The position numbers were made by a program, and so were the translations under genes. The notes beneath the pieces were generated by a model. The model was not told where the DNA came from. It searched no databases and was given only the letters and a program-made list of their open reading frames with translations. Below, one piece after another: positions 9,242 to 16,807 of a stretch of 64,000 bases of DNA. The stretch covers positions 1-64,000 of the forward strand of contig NZ_SBHZ01000002.1 of NCBI RefSeq assembly GCF_004521985.1, in the 5' to 3' direction. Source of the DNA: Ectopseudomonas khazarica. Lineage in GTDB: Bacteria > Pseudomonadota > Gammaproteobacteria > Pseudomonadales > Pseudomonadaceae. How positions within the stretch are numbered: the first letter of the stretch is position 1; each line of letters starts with the position of its first letter.

Positions 9242-11560
9242 TCAATCCAACCAGCCCCGTACCCAGTCCATCACCGACTCCACGGGCGCCTGAATACCGC
9301 AGGCGGAGCCAGGACTGGGTTCGCTGCCGCGAATATAAGGCATCTGCACCGCATCCGGGCAGCCCGACGCCGAGCCGAGACCGGTCTGGCGATCCACCCA
9401 GGCCAGGGTGACGTTATCCGGCATGGGCATGTCCAGCGGCAACGGATCGGCCTTGCGCATGAATCCCGTCCAGACCTGCAGCGCACCGGTTGCACCGGTC
9501 AGCGGGGTGGGACCGTTGTCATCGCGCCCCAGCCAGACGACAGAGAGCAGGTCCTGACTGAACCCGGCGAACCAGCTGTCACGCGAGTCGTTGCTGGTAC
9601 CGGTCTTGCCGGCCAGGTTCAACGAGCGGGGCAGCTGGCTGTACACCGAGCGCCCCGTGCCCTCGCGCATGGTGCGCTGCATGGCGTTCTGCACCAGGTA
9701 GATGGCCCCCGGATCGAAGCGCTGCTGGATCTTGAACGGGTAACGACCGAGCGGCTCGCCTTCGGCGGTGAGCACGCTGCGGATACCGCGCAACGGGGTG
9801 TTGAAGCCACCGTTGGCCAGGGTCTGATACATCCCCGCGACTTCCATCGGCGTCAGCGCTCCGGCCCCGAGGAGCATCGAAGGATAAGCCGGCCACTTGC
9901 GCTCGACACCCAGTCGCTCCAAGGTCTTGAGCACGTTCGGCACGCCGATCTCCAGGCCGAGCTTGGCCGTGGACAGGTTGTAGGAATGCGCCAGCCCCTG
10001 GTACAGGTAGATCGTGCCGTGCGCCTTGCGGTCGTAGTTCTGCGGCGTCCAGACCTGACCATCCTGGCCCTTGATGGAGAACGGCTCGTCCTCCAGCCAG
10101 CTGGTCAGCGTGTACTGGCTGGGACGCTCCAGCGCGGACAGGTAGATGGCGGGTTTGATCAGCGAGCCGATGGGGCGCACGGCATCCATTGCCCGGTTGA
10201 ACCCGGCGAAGCGTGGCTGGCGGCTGCCGATCAGCGCCTGCACCTCACCCGTCTCGGGATTGGTCACCACCATGCCGGCCTGCACCTGGTCGACCCCCTT
10301 GCGCCCGGCCAGGCGCTTCAGCGTTTCGGCCAGCGCCTCTTCGGCCTTGAGCTGCAGGATCGGGTCGAAGCTGGTGAAGATGCGTAGGCCCTCTTCGGTC
10401 AGGTCCTGCTCGCGGTAATCCTCGCGCAGCTGGCGTTTGACCAGGTCGAGGAAGGCCGGGAACGAGCTGTCGGCCATGCTGCCACGGGTGGTGACGCCAA
10501 GCGGCTTCTGCTTGGCCGCGGCGGCTTCCTCGGCGGTGATCGTGCCCTGCTCGGCCAGCAGGTCGAGCACCAGGTTGCGCCGGGTCATCGCACGCTCGGG
10601 GTTGCGCCGGGGGTTGTAGTAGGTCGGCCCCTTGACCATGCCCACCAGCAACGCCACCTGCTCCAGCTTCAGCTCGGAAATGGGCTGGCTGAAGAAGTAC
10701 TGACTGGCCAGGCCGAAACCGTGTACGGCGCGCTGGCCATCCTGACCGAGAAACACCTCGTTCATGTAGGCTTCGAGGATCTCGCGCTTGTCGTAATGCA
10801 GCTCGAGCAGCACCGCCATCATGGCTTCGGTGGCCTTGCGCGCCAGGGTACGCTCGTTGTTCAGGTAGAAGTTCTTCACCAGCTGCTGGGTCAGGGTACT
10901 ACCGCCCTGCACCAGGCGCCCGGAGGTGGCGTTGATCCACAGCGCACGGGCGATCCCCTTGGGGGAAACACCGAAGTGATCGAAGTAGTCGCGGTCTTCC
11001 ACCGCCACCAGCGCGTCGATCAGATAGGCCGGAACCTGATCCAGCTTGATCAGGATGCGATCCTCCTGATGCGCCGGGTACAGACCGCCGATCAGCAGCG
11101 GCTCGAGCCGCGCCACGGCCAGATCGCCGCCATCGCCCTTGTTCAGGCCGGCGACGTAGTCCCCGGAGAAGCGTACCCGGACTCGCTGCGACGGCTCGGC
11201 GCCTTCGTAGAACTGAAAACCGCGGCTGTGCAGTTCGATGTTGTTGCCGGCGACCGACACCGCCCCCGGACCGTTGACCACGCTTTCACGGCGATAGCCC
11301 AGCGCATCGAGTTCGCGCAGGAAGTCGTTCTTGGCCAGTTTCTGCCCGACGAACAGTTCCAGCGGTCGGGCATAGACCTTCGCCGGCACCGTCCAGCGCT
11401 TGCCGGAGAACTTCTCCTGCACGACGGCATCGAGATAGACGGCAAAACCGGCCAGGATGACCAGACCGACCAAGCCGAGCTTGACGCCCCAGGCGAACCA
11501 GGGACGCAGAGCGGATGAGCGGGACTTTTTCTTTGAGCGGGGAGAGCGTTTTCGAGTCAT
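9242..11560 (-). CDS. mrcB: Penicillin-binding protein 1B, bifunctional transglycosylase/transpeptidase
   Basis: A 772-residue class A PBP that polymerises lipid II and cross-links peptidoglycan. It has a basic cytoplasmic tail, one membrane helix (about 22-45) and a UB2H-like region. The GT51 glycosyltransferase domain follows, with VAVEDRDYFDHFGV carrying the catalytic Glu. The transpeptidase domain has all three motifs: S466-L-I-K469, SYN (in AHSYNLS) and KTG (in AGKTGTSNDS). Length and architecture are those of PBP1B rather than PBP1A. Confidence 0.96.
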   Translation of the reverse strand: MTRKRSPRSKKKSRSSALRPWFAWGVKLGLVGLVILAGFAVYLDAVVQEKFSGKRWTVPAKVYARPLELFVGQKLAKNDFLRELDALGYRRESVVNGPGAVSVAGNNIELHSRGFQFYEGAEPSQRVRVRFSGDYVAGLNKGDGGDLAVARLEPLLIGGLYPAHQEDRILIKLDQVPAYLIDALVAVEDRDYFDHFGVSPKGIARALWINATSGRLVQGGSTLTQQLVKNFYLNNERTLARKATEAMMAVLLELHYDKREILEAYMNEVFLGQDGQRAVHGFGLASQYFFSQPISELKLEQVALLVGMVKGPTYYNPRRNPERAMTRRNLVLDLLAEQGTITAEEAAAAKQKPLGVTTRGSMADSSFPAFLDLVKRQLREDYREQDLTEEGLRIFTSFDPILQLKAEEALAETLKRLAGRKGVDQVQAGMVVTNPETGEVQALIGSRQPRFAGFNRAMDAVRPIGSLIKPAIYLSALERPSQYTLTSWLEDEPFSIKGQDGQVWTPQNYDRKAHGTIYLYQGLAHSYNLSTAKLGLEIGVPNVLKTLERLGVERKWPAYPSMLLGAGALTPMEVAGMYQTLANGGFNTPLRGIRSVLTAEGEPLGRYPFKIQQRFDPGAIYLVQNAMQRTMREGTGRSVYSQLPRSLNLAGKTGTSNDSRDSWFAGFSQDLLSVVWLGRDDNGPTPLTGATGALQVWTGFMRKADPLPLDMPMPDNVTLAWVDRQTGLGSASGCPDAVQMPYIRGSEPSPGSACGIQAPVESVMDWVRGWLD

Positions 11561-11675
11561 GGCGGAATTATACGCACTTTAGATAGGGGCCAGCAGCGTC
11601 GCCCGGACAGTTTGCAGAGCAGCTCACAGCGGCCATAATGCCCAGCTCGAACAGCGTCTAGAACAAGGATCGAAC

Positions 11676-13238
11676 GTGAGCCAAGCCCTGATTGCCGCAT
11701 TGCAGAACCCGGCCCTGTATCCGCATCCCGTGGAAGGGTTTCAGGTGATTGAGACCCACATTTCCTGGGTTTTGCTCACTGGCAAGCATGCCTACAAGAT
11801 CAAAAAGCCGGTCAACTTCGGTTTTCTCGACTTCACCGAGCTCGACGCACGTCGACATTTCTGTGAAGAAGAGCTGCGCCTCAACCAGCGCCTGACCCAG
11901 GACCTGTACCTGGAAGTCGTGGCCATCGGTGGCAGCGAAGACGCTCCCAGCCTCGACGGCAGCACACCGGCCATCGAATACGCGCTGAAGATGCGCCAGT
12001 TCCCCCAGGAGCAACTGCTCAGCGCCATCCAGGCACGCGGCGAGCTGGGCGACGCCCACATCGACGCCCTTACCGAGCAGATCGCCAGATTCCACATGGA
12101 CGCCCCCGTCGTGCCTCAGGATCACCCACTGGGCAGCGCCGAGGCGGTGATGGCACCGGTGCAGCAGAACTTCGAGCAGATTCGCCCGATGCTCAGCGAT
12201 GCGAACGACCTGCAGCAACTCGACGCACTCGAGGCCTGGGCGCAGTCGAGCTACGATCGCCTGCAACCGCTGCTGGCGGAGCGCAAGGCACAGGGCTTCA
12301 TCCGTGAGTGCCATGGCGACATCCACCTGGGCAACGCGGCACAGATCGATGGCCGCGTGGTGCTGTTCGACTGCATCGAATTCAACGAACCCTTCCGCAT
12401 GACCGACGTCACCGCGGACATCGGCTTCCTGGCGATGGACCTCGAGGACCGTGGCCTCAAGTGCCTGGCACGCCGCTTCATCAGTGGCTGGCTGGAACAC
12501 ACGGGTGACTACGCGGCCCTGCATCTGCTGAATTTCTACAAGGCCTATCGCGCCATGGTGCGTGGCAAGGTTGCCCTGTTCCGCCTGGGCCAGGAGCAGG
12601 ACCCGGTGCAGCGCGCCGTCATTCTCCGCCAGTACCGCGGCTATGCCGCCCTGGCCGAGAGCTACAGCGCCATCCCCTCGCCATTCCTGGCCATCACCCA
12701 CGGTGTGTCGGCCGTCGGCAAGAGCCACGTGGCCATGCGCCTGGTCGAAGCGCTGGGCACCATTCGCCTGCGTTCCGACGTCGAGCGCAAGCGCCTGTTC
12801 GGCGAGCAGAACGCCGCAGCCAAGGACAAGCTGGCTGCCGGCATCTACAGCGAGGACGCCAGCCAGGCGACCTACACCCGCCTGCACCAGCTGGCCCGCC
12901 AGATCCTGCAGGCCGGTTTCCCGGTGGTGATCGATGCCACCTACCTCAAGGCGGCTCAGCGCGAGGCAGCCAGCGAAGTTGCCGAGGAGCTTGGCGCGCC
13001 GTTCCTGATTCTCGACTGCCATGCACCCGAGGCGGTGATCGCCGGCTGGCTGGAGCAACGGCAAAGCGAGGGCACGGACCCTTCCGATGCGACCCTGGAC
13101 GTCATCAAGGCCCAGCAGGCCGGTCGCGAAGCGCTCAGCAGCGAAGAGCTGAGCCACAGCAAGCGCGTCGACACGCACGACAGCGCCAGCCTCGACGGCC
13201 TGGTCGAGCAGATTCGCCAACGCCTGCCCGGCATCTGA
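11676..13238 (+). CDS. Aminoglycoside phosphotransferase-like/ATP-binding two-domain protein
   Basis: A 520-residue fusion. The first two thirds resemble the APH/choline-kinase fold, with the Brenner-type motif RECHGDIHLGNAAQIDGRVVLFDCIEFNE carrying the catalytic Asp and metal ligands. The C-terminal third is a P-loop kinase-like domain with Walker A GVSAVGKS (about 343-350). Such fusions are widespread in pseudomonads, usually annotated as bifunctional, and their substrate is unknown. I see no reason to call it antibiotic resistance. It stands alone on the plus strand, divergent from mrcB. Confidence 0.85.
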   Translation: MSQALIAALQNPALYPHPVEGFQVIETHISWVLLTGKHAYKIKKPVNFGFLDFTELDARRHFCEEELRLNQRLTQDLYLEVVAIGGSEDAPSLDGSTPAIEYALKMRQFPQEQLLSAIQARGELGDAHIDALTEQIARFHMDAPVVPQDHPLGSAEAVMAPVQQNFEQIRPMLSDANDLQQLDALEAWAQSSYDRLQPLLAERKAQGFIRECHGDIHLGNAAQIDGRVVLFDCIEFNEPFRMTDVTADIGFLAMDLEDRGLKCLARRFISGWLEHTGDYAALHLLNFYKAYRAMVRGKVALFRLGQEQDPVQRAVILRQYRGYAALAESYSAIPSPFLAITHGVSAVGKSHVAMRLVEALGTIRLRSDVERKRLFGEQNAAAKDKLAAGIYSEDASQATYTRLHQLARQILQAGFPVVIDATYLKAAQREAASEVAEELGAPFLILDCHAPEAVIAGWLEQRQSEGTDPSDATLDVIKAQQAGREALSSEELSHSKRVDTHDSASLDGLVEQIRQRLPGI

Positions 13239-13322
13239 CCCCATCAGAGGTTGGCCACACCCTGCCGGGCAAAGCCTGGCAGGGCTTCTATACTGCCGGT
13301 GACACCACTACCGGTATCTGCC

Positions 13323-13667
13323 ATGAGTCAGCCACGCCAGCTCGATCATCCGCTCTATCACCTCCTGCATAACGACGACGTGCAAGGCTTCAATGCGCAG
13401 AAGCCCAAGGGCGTCGAGGTCGACCTGTCCGGCGGCGACTTTCGTGGCCTGGACCTGCGCAATCTGGACACCGAAAGCATCAACTTCACCGACGCCTACT
13501 TCCGTGGCGCCGACCTGCGCGGCCTGGACTTGCGCAACGCCAGGATAGAAGGCGCGAGCCTGGCGCACGCGCAGATTTCCGGCGCCTATTTCCCCGTCGA
13601 ACTGACTGCGGACGAGATCCTCATGTCGGTGAACTTCGGCACACGCTTGCGCTATCGCACGAAGTGA
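13323..13667 (+). CDS. Small pentapeptide-repeat protein
   Basis: A 114-residue protein whose middle (about residues 33-85) reads as A(D/N)Lxx-type pentapeptide units: DLSGGDFRGLDLRNLDTESI, then DAYFRGADLRGLDLRNARIE. These form a short right-handed quadrilateral beta helix. It is too short to resemble Qnr/MfpA gyrase-protecting proteins, and its function is unknown. I chose the ATG at 13323 (MSQPRQLDHPLYH); the frame stays open upstream. A homologue sits at this position in P. aeruginosa (from memory). Confidence 0.85.
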   Translation: MSQPRQLDHPLYHLLHNDDVQGFNAQKPKGVEVDLSGGDFRGLDLRNLDTESINFTDAYFRGADLRGLDLRNARIEGASLAHAQISGAYFPVELTADEILMSVNFGTRLRYRTK

Positions 13668-13767
13668 CTGCGCAGATGTAGCGACGCAAAAAGCACCAAG
13701 GCAATTGGCCGCTACACTGAGTAGCAGGCATGCCAACGTGATTTTCAGCCGCACGCATGGAGGCCTG

Positions 13768-14040
13768 ATGAACGACGAACTGCAACACCTGAAGAACCTG
13801 GGCAAGACCTCGGCGCAATGGCTTCACGCCGTGGGCATCCACAGCGCCAACGACCTGCGTCGCTACGGTGCCGTCGGGGCCTACCGGGCCGTGCGGGCCC
13901 GTGGGTTTCGTGCCTCCAAGGTGCTGCTATACGCCATCGAGGGCGCCCTGCTCGACGTGCACTGGAATGAACTTCCGCCTGCGCACAAGGCAGAACTGAA
14001 TGGCAAGCTGGACGAAGCCCAGACCTGCAACAAGAGCTAG
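13768..14040 (+). CDS. TfoX C-terminal-domain protein
   Basis: A 90-residue stand-alone TfoX/Sxy C-terminal domain, a helix-hairpin-helix-like fold: LKNLGKTSAQWLHAVGIHSA, DLRRYGAVGAYRAVRARG and LYAIEGALLDVHWNELP. Full-length Sxy/TfoX is a competence coactivator of CRP, but the N-terminal domain is missing here, as is usual for the stand-alone pseudomonad form. The ATG at 13768 follows a GGAGG ribosome site. Role unknown; it precedes the cAMP-binding protein gene. Confidence 0.85.
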   Translation: MNDELQHLKNLGKTSAQWLHAVGIHSANDLRRYGAVGAYRAVRARGFRASKVLLYAIEGALLDVHWNELPPAHKAELNGKLDEAQTCNKS

Positions 14041-14145
14041 CTCACAACACGAGCGCAAGGTGATTTACTCGAACGCCGCCGCAGCCTATTGTTTCAGGGA
14101 CCTTCGTGTGGTCAGCCAGCCCAGCCAGTTCAAGGAATTACGGTT

Positions 14146-14943
14146 ATGTATTTACTCGGGGAGCAACCGGCCTACGCCGATCAGTTGATCAATCGCCTGC
14201 AGAGTATCCCCACTCACTTGCTGGAAGGGCTGCAACCCGCAGGCGAAGCGCTTCGCCTGGAGCGAGTCGACGATCTGGCGCGGGTGCTGCCGGGCAACCA
14301 GCTGTTCATCATCGAGAGCGGCCTGCTCCACGCGGTGGTCGACGAGCGTCCGCTGTTCTACCTGCAGGAAGGCGATCTGGTCGGCCTGCGCCAGGGGATC
14401 GACCTGCCCAGCTGCCGCTACAGCAGCGAGGAGCCCATCAGCCTGATTCCCTTCTCGCGCAGCGAAGTGTTCCAGCACATTCACGCCGACGAGCAACGCC
14501 AGGAACAGTTCATCCACTACCTGATCGGTCACACGGCGCTGCTGTCCGACGCCCTGGCGCGTCTCAAGCAGCCGGAAATCCGTCCGGCCACCGGCTTCCA
14601 GCACTTTGCCGCTGGCGAGGAACTGATCCATCAGGGCGATGAAGCCGACCACGTGTTCATCATCATCGAAGGCCACGCCGAAGCCTATGTCGACGGCCAG
14701 CGGGTCGGCGACGTGCAGAAGGACGAGATATTCGGAGCCATGGCGGTGTTCACCCGCGAGAAACGCAGCGCCACGGTCATCGCCAGCGAACCCTGCACGG
14801 TGATGGTGATCCCCAAGGAGCAGTTCCTCAGCCTGATGCAGAGCAACCCGCGCATCGCCCATAGCCTGATCGAGAGCATGGCCCGCCGCATCGACCTGCT
14901 GAACAAGGAAATCACCCAGCTGCGCCAGCCTGGCGAATCCTGA
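14146..14943 (+). CDS. cbpA: Cyclic-nucleotide-binding-domain protein, CbpA-like
   Basis: A 265-residue protein with a degenerate N-terminal and a clearer C-terminal cyclic-nucleotide-binding domain (about 146-235), including FAAGEELIHQGDEADHVFII and FGAMAVFTREKRSATV. It has no DNA-binding domain, so it is not a CRP-type regulator. By position (directly before prrF) and architecture it corresponds to P. aeruginosa CbpA, a cAMP-binding protein under Vfr control (from memory). In the phosphate-binding cassette the usual FGE is FGA (196-198). The ATG at 14146 has an AAGGAA site 8 bases upstream. Confidence 0.82.
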   Translation: MYLLGEQPAYADQLINRLQSIPTHLLEGLQPAGEALRLERVDDLARVLPGNQLFIIESGLLHAVVDERPLFYLQEGDLVGLRQGIDLPSCRYSSEEPISLIPFSRSEVFQHIHADEQRQEQFIHYLIGHTALLSDALARLKQPEIRPATGFQHFAAGEELIHQGDEADHVFIIIEGHAEAYVDGQRVGDVQKDEIFGAMAVFTREKRSATVIASEPCTVMVIPKEQFLSLMQSNPRIAHSLIESMARRIDLLNKEITQLRQPGES

Positions 14944-14960
14944 TCATCGCCTCCCGACAG

Positions 14961-14987
14961 AAAACCCCGGCCAGATGCCGGGGTTTT
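14961..14987 (+). terminator. Rho-independent terminator of cbpA
   Basis: AAAACCCCGGC (14961-14971), a five-base loop and GCCGGGGTTTT (14977-14987) form a strong stem with T-run, 17 bases after the cbpA stop. It separates cbpA from the prrF locus. Confidence 0.9.
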
Positions 14988-15026
14988 GCGTTCAGGGGCA
15001 GGCTCATCGCGGCCGCCACCCGGGTT

Positions 15027-15041
15027 TGAGAAAAATTCTCA
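15027..15041. promoter_or_regulatory. Candidate distal Fur box upstream of prrF1
   Basis: TGAGAAAAATTCTCA is a perfect palindrome around a three-base centre, within a longer palindrome at 15025-15043. It matches the 7-1-7 Fur consensus at 11 of 14 positions by my count. It lies just upstream of the -35 hexamer. An identical 15-mer occurs at the same place ahead of prrF2. Confidence 0.6.
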
Positions 15042-15048
15042 AAAGGCG

Positions 15049-15076
15049 TTGACATGAAAATGAGAATTGTTATTAT
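15049..15076 (+). promoter_or_regulatory. prrF1 promoter
   Basis: -35 TTGACA (15049-15054), a 16-base spacer and -10 TATTAT (15071-15076) place the start at about 15083. The spacer and -10 overlap the proximal Fur box, so iron-loaded Fur would block RNA polymerase directly. Confidence 0.8.
15061..15075. promoter_or_regulatory. Fur box overlapping the prrF1 promoter
   Basis: TGAGAATTGTTATTA matches the 7-1-7 Fur consensus TGATAATnATTATCA at about 12 of 14 positions by my count and covers the -10 region. Confidence 0.8.
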
Positions 15077-15082
15077 TGCCTC

Positions 15083-15198
15083 AACTGATCGCGAGATCAG
15101 CCGATAAGCTAAAGAGACCATTCAGTCGGACTCTTCAGATTATCTCCTCATCAGGCTAATCACGGTTATTGACCCGGCTCTTTGCCGGGTCTTTTTTT
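15083..15198 (+). ncRNA. prrF1: PrrF1 iron-responsive small RNA
   Basis: A 116-nt sRNA made when iron is scarce. With Hfq it represses mRNAs of iron-containing proteins (superoxide dismutase, TCA enzymes), sparing iron. It is recognised from the conserved start AACTGATCGCGAGATCAG, the core CTTCAGATTATCTCCTCATC, and the terminator GACCCGGCTCTTTGCCGGGTC plus seven T residues. It is nearly identical to PrrF2 109 bases later, differing mainly in the first few bases. Its location after cbpA and before the phu genes matches P. aeruginosa (from memory). Confidence 0.93.
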
Positions 15199-15234
15199 GC
15201 CTGCGCGGCAGGATTCTCCAGCACCAGCGTTTCA

Positions 15235-15249
15235 TGAGAAAAATTCTCA
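15235..15249. promoter_or_regulatory. Candidate distal Fur box upstream of prrF2
   Basis: The same TGAGAAAAATTCTCA palindrome as at 15027-15041, here 8 bases before the prrF2 -35. Exact conservation between the two copies argues for a function beyond the main Fur box. Confidence 0.6.
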
Positions 15250-15257
15250 AAAAGGTG

Positions 15258-15285
15258 TTGACCGATAAATGATAATTGTTATTAT
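15258..15285 (+). promoter_or_regulatory. prrF2 promoter with overlapping Fur box
   Basis: -35 TTGACC (15258-15263), a 16-base spacer and -10 TATTAT (15280-15285), giving a start near 15292. A Fur box TGATAATTGTTATTA (15270-15284; about 13 of 14 consensus matches by my count) lies across the spacer and -10. Confidence 0.82.
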
Positions 15286-15291
15286 TACCCC

Positions 15292-15407
15292 ATCTGGTCG
15301 CGAGATCAGTCGATAAGCTAAAGAGACCATTCAGTCGGACTCTTCAGATTATCTCCTCATCAGGCTAATCACGGTTATTGACCCGGCTCTTTGCCGGGTC
15401 TTTTTTT
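15292..15407 (+). ncRNA. prrF2: PrrF2 iron-responsive small RNA
   Basis: The second 116-nt PrrF copy, starting ATCTGGTCGCGAGATCAG and otherwise almost identical to PrrF1, including the core and the terminator. It targets the same mRNAs under iron starvation. The start ATCTGG instead of AACTGA fits the known difference between the P. aeruginosa copies (from memory). Confidence 0.93.
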
Positions 15408-15434
15408 GCCCGCACGAAACACGCTGCGGCCGCT

Positions 15435-15842
15435 TCAGTCGTCGACCTGCGCCAGCCAGTCCGGCAGATTGAAATGCAGGCTGATACGGCTGATCAGCCC
15501 CTCGCGAATCTCGAAGAACGCCCCTACCCGCAGCGCGTAGCGTTGCCCGCACGCCTCCGGCAGCCCATCGTCGGTTGCCAGGTACTCCCCGGCGACGTGG
15601 TACTCGCAGGCCGCATGGGCGCCCTGCGGATCGGTCAGGATCACCAGCTGTTCGAGGGTTTCGCGGTAACACCGCATGTGCCGCTCGAGGTAGTCCGCGA
15701 AGGCTGCGCGGCCATGCTCGGCGAACCCCTGGTTGGGCTCCAGGATCAGGTCATCGCTGACCAGCGCCAGACAGGCACGGACATCGCGGTCATTGAGTGC
15801 ATTGAAGTAACGGTGCAGCAGGTCGCGAACAGCGGCGGGCAT
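15435..15842 (-). CDS. SnoaL/NTF2-like small protein
   Basis: A 135-residue protein with the cone-shaped NTF2/SnoaL fold pattern: an N-terminal helix (LLHRYFNALNDRDVRACLAL), a middle with FAEHGRAAFADYLERHM, and C-terminal strands (YALRVGAFFEIREGLISRI, SLHFNLPDWLAQV). Such proteins are ketosteroid-isomerase-like enzymes or binding proteins; the substrate is unknown. The ATG at 15842 follows a GGAG site. It is the last gene behind phuSTUV and the ChaN-like gene, about 60 bases after the latter, so co-transcription with haem uptake genes is possible. Confidence 0.75.
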   Translation of the reverse strand: MPAAVRDLLHRYFNALNDRDVRACLALVSDDLILEPNQGFAEHGRAAFADYLERHMRCYRETLEQLVILTDPQGAHAACEYHVAGEYLATDDGLPEACGQRYALRVGAFFEIREGLISRISLHFNLPDWLAQVDD

Positions 15843-15903
15843 GGCGCAGGCTCCAGATCGGCAAAGCGCCGAGGATACCCCGCAGCCATCCCGGGAAAGG
15901 CGG

Positions 15904-16788
15904 CTAGGGTCGCAGTTTGGCGCAGTGGTCCTGCTCCGGCTGCGCCGCGGTGAACCAGACGTAGTCCGCCATCGATGCATCCACCTGACGCCCAACTTCG
16001 GCCAGCATCAGTACGGCATTGCCCTGCCCCGCTCCGAGGTCTGCCAGGTGCAACGGCACCCCCAGGTCCTTGCGCGCATGAAAGGCACCTGCCAGCAGCA
16101 GGCTCGGTCGCGGCGCTGCCAGCAATGCCTCGGCCATGCGCCGATCACGTTGCTGCTGCACGGCCAGCATCGCCGGCACCTGGCTCTCCGGGAGCAGGCC
16201 GCAGTGCGACTCGCGGATATCGCGCTGCAGCCGCTGCTGCACCGCCGCAGCGGTAGAGGCCTGCCCCTGCAGCGCCGGACGCTGCTGATAGATGCGCATG
16301 ATCTCTTCCCGGTCCAGATTGGCCGCCAGCAATGGATAGGGCTGGCGCAGCTGGTAACGCACCAGCGCACCGTACATCGCCCAGTCCCACCCCGGTTGCC
16401 AGGCCAGGGCCCGGATGGCGTCGAGCGGAGGGCGCCCCGCACGCGTCTCGCCCCGGACCTGATCGACTCTGGTCTGCTGGCTCGGGCTGAGCATTTCCAG
16501 CAGCACACTGCCCTGCGGACGCCGGGCCGCCAGCTCACGCGATAGCCACAGTTGCAGGGCGTGGTGATCCGGGTTGTCGTGCTGCTCGCCGACCACGACC
16601 CGCGACGCCCGCGCCAGGCGCTCGACCAGTCGCTGCGGCGTGATGCGCTCACCGCTGCGCAGGTCGAGTATCACCCCCAGGTCGGCGTGGTCGCGCCCCT
16701 CGCTGGCGATAGGAGCCGGCGGTGGCAGTACGCCTCTGGACTGGCAGGCGACCAGCAGGGACAGGCAACACAGCAACAGTATTCGCAT
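15904..16788 (-). CDS. ChaN-family haem-binding lipoprotein (PhuW position)
   Basis: A 294-residue lipoprotein with a short signal peptide and lipobox LVAC (Cys15). The ChaN/DUF399 domain has the family motif VVGEQHDNPDHHALQL near residue 55-70 and a C-terminal GAFHARKDLGVPLHL. Campylobacter ChaN binds stacked haem at the outer membrane (family knowledge). It lies 19 bases downstream of phuV, and P. aeruginosa has a gene called phuW here (from memory). I chose the ATG at 16788, 6 bases after GGGAG, rather than the ATG five codons upstream. Confidence 0.82.
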   Translation of the reverse strand: MRILLLCCLSLLVACQSRGVLPPPAPIASEGRDHADLGVILDLRSGERITPQRLVERLARASRVVVGEQHDNPDHHALQLWLSRELAARRPQGSVLLEMLSPSQQTRVDQVRGETRAGRPPLDAIRALAWQPGWDWAMYGALVRYQLRQPYPLLAANLDREEIMRIYQQRPALQGQASTAAAVQQRLQRDIRESHCGLLPESQVPAMLAVQQQRDRRMAEALLAAPRPSLLLAGAFHARKDLGVPLHLADLGAGQGNAVLMLAEVGRQVDASMADYVWFTAAQPEQDHCAKLRP

Positions 16789-16807
16789 GGCAAGCTCCCA
16801 CATCGAG

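Larger units (their letters stand above)
15083..15407 (+). ncRNA. prrH: PrrH, read-through transcript spanning both PrrF RNAs
   Basis: In P. aeruginosa read-through of the prrF1 terminator gives a longer haem-responsive RNA with a unique middle segment (established there, from memory). The same tandem arrangement exists here, giving about 325 nt with a middle segment at about 15199-15291. Whether PrrH is made here cannot be seen from sequence alone. Confidence 0.5.

Noticed and set aside
11676..13238. Aminoglycoside resistance gene.
   Set aside because: The APH-like fold is shared by many metabolic kinases, the protein is a fusion with a P-loop domain, and it sits in core-genome synteny rather than a mobile context.
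13323..13667. Qnr-like quinolone-protection pentapeptide protein.
   Set aside because: Only about ten pentapeptide units are present and the protein is half the Qnr length.
15083..15407. CRISPR-like direct repeats.
   Set aside because: There are only two copies of about 110 bases and they are the PrrF sRNA genes.
14961..15434. Possible protein gene between cbpA and the SnoaL-like gene.
   Set aside because: The sequence is fully explained by the PrrF1/PrrF2 RNAs with their promoters and terminators.
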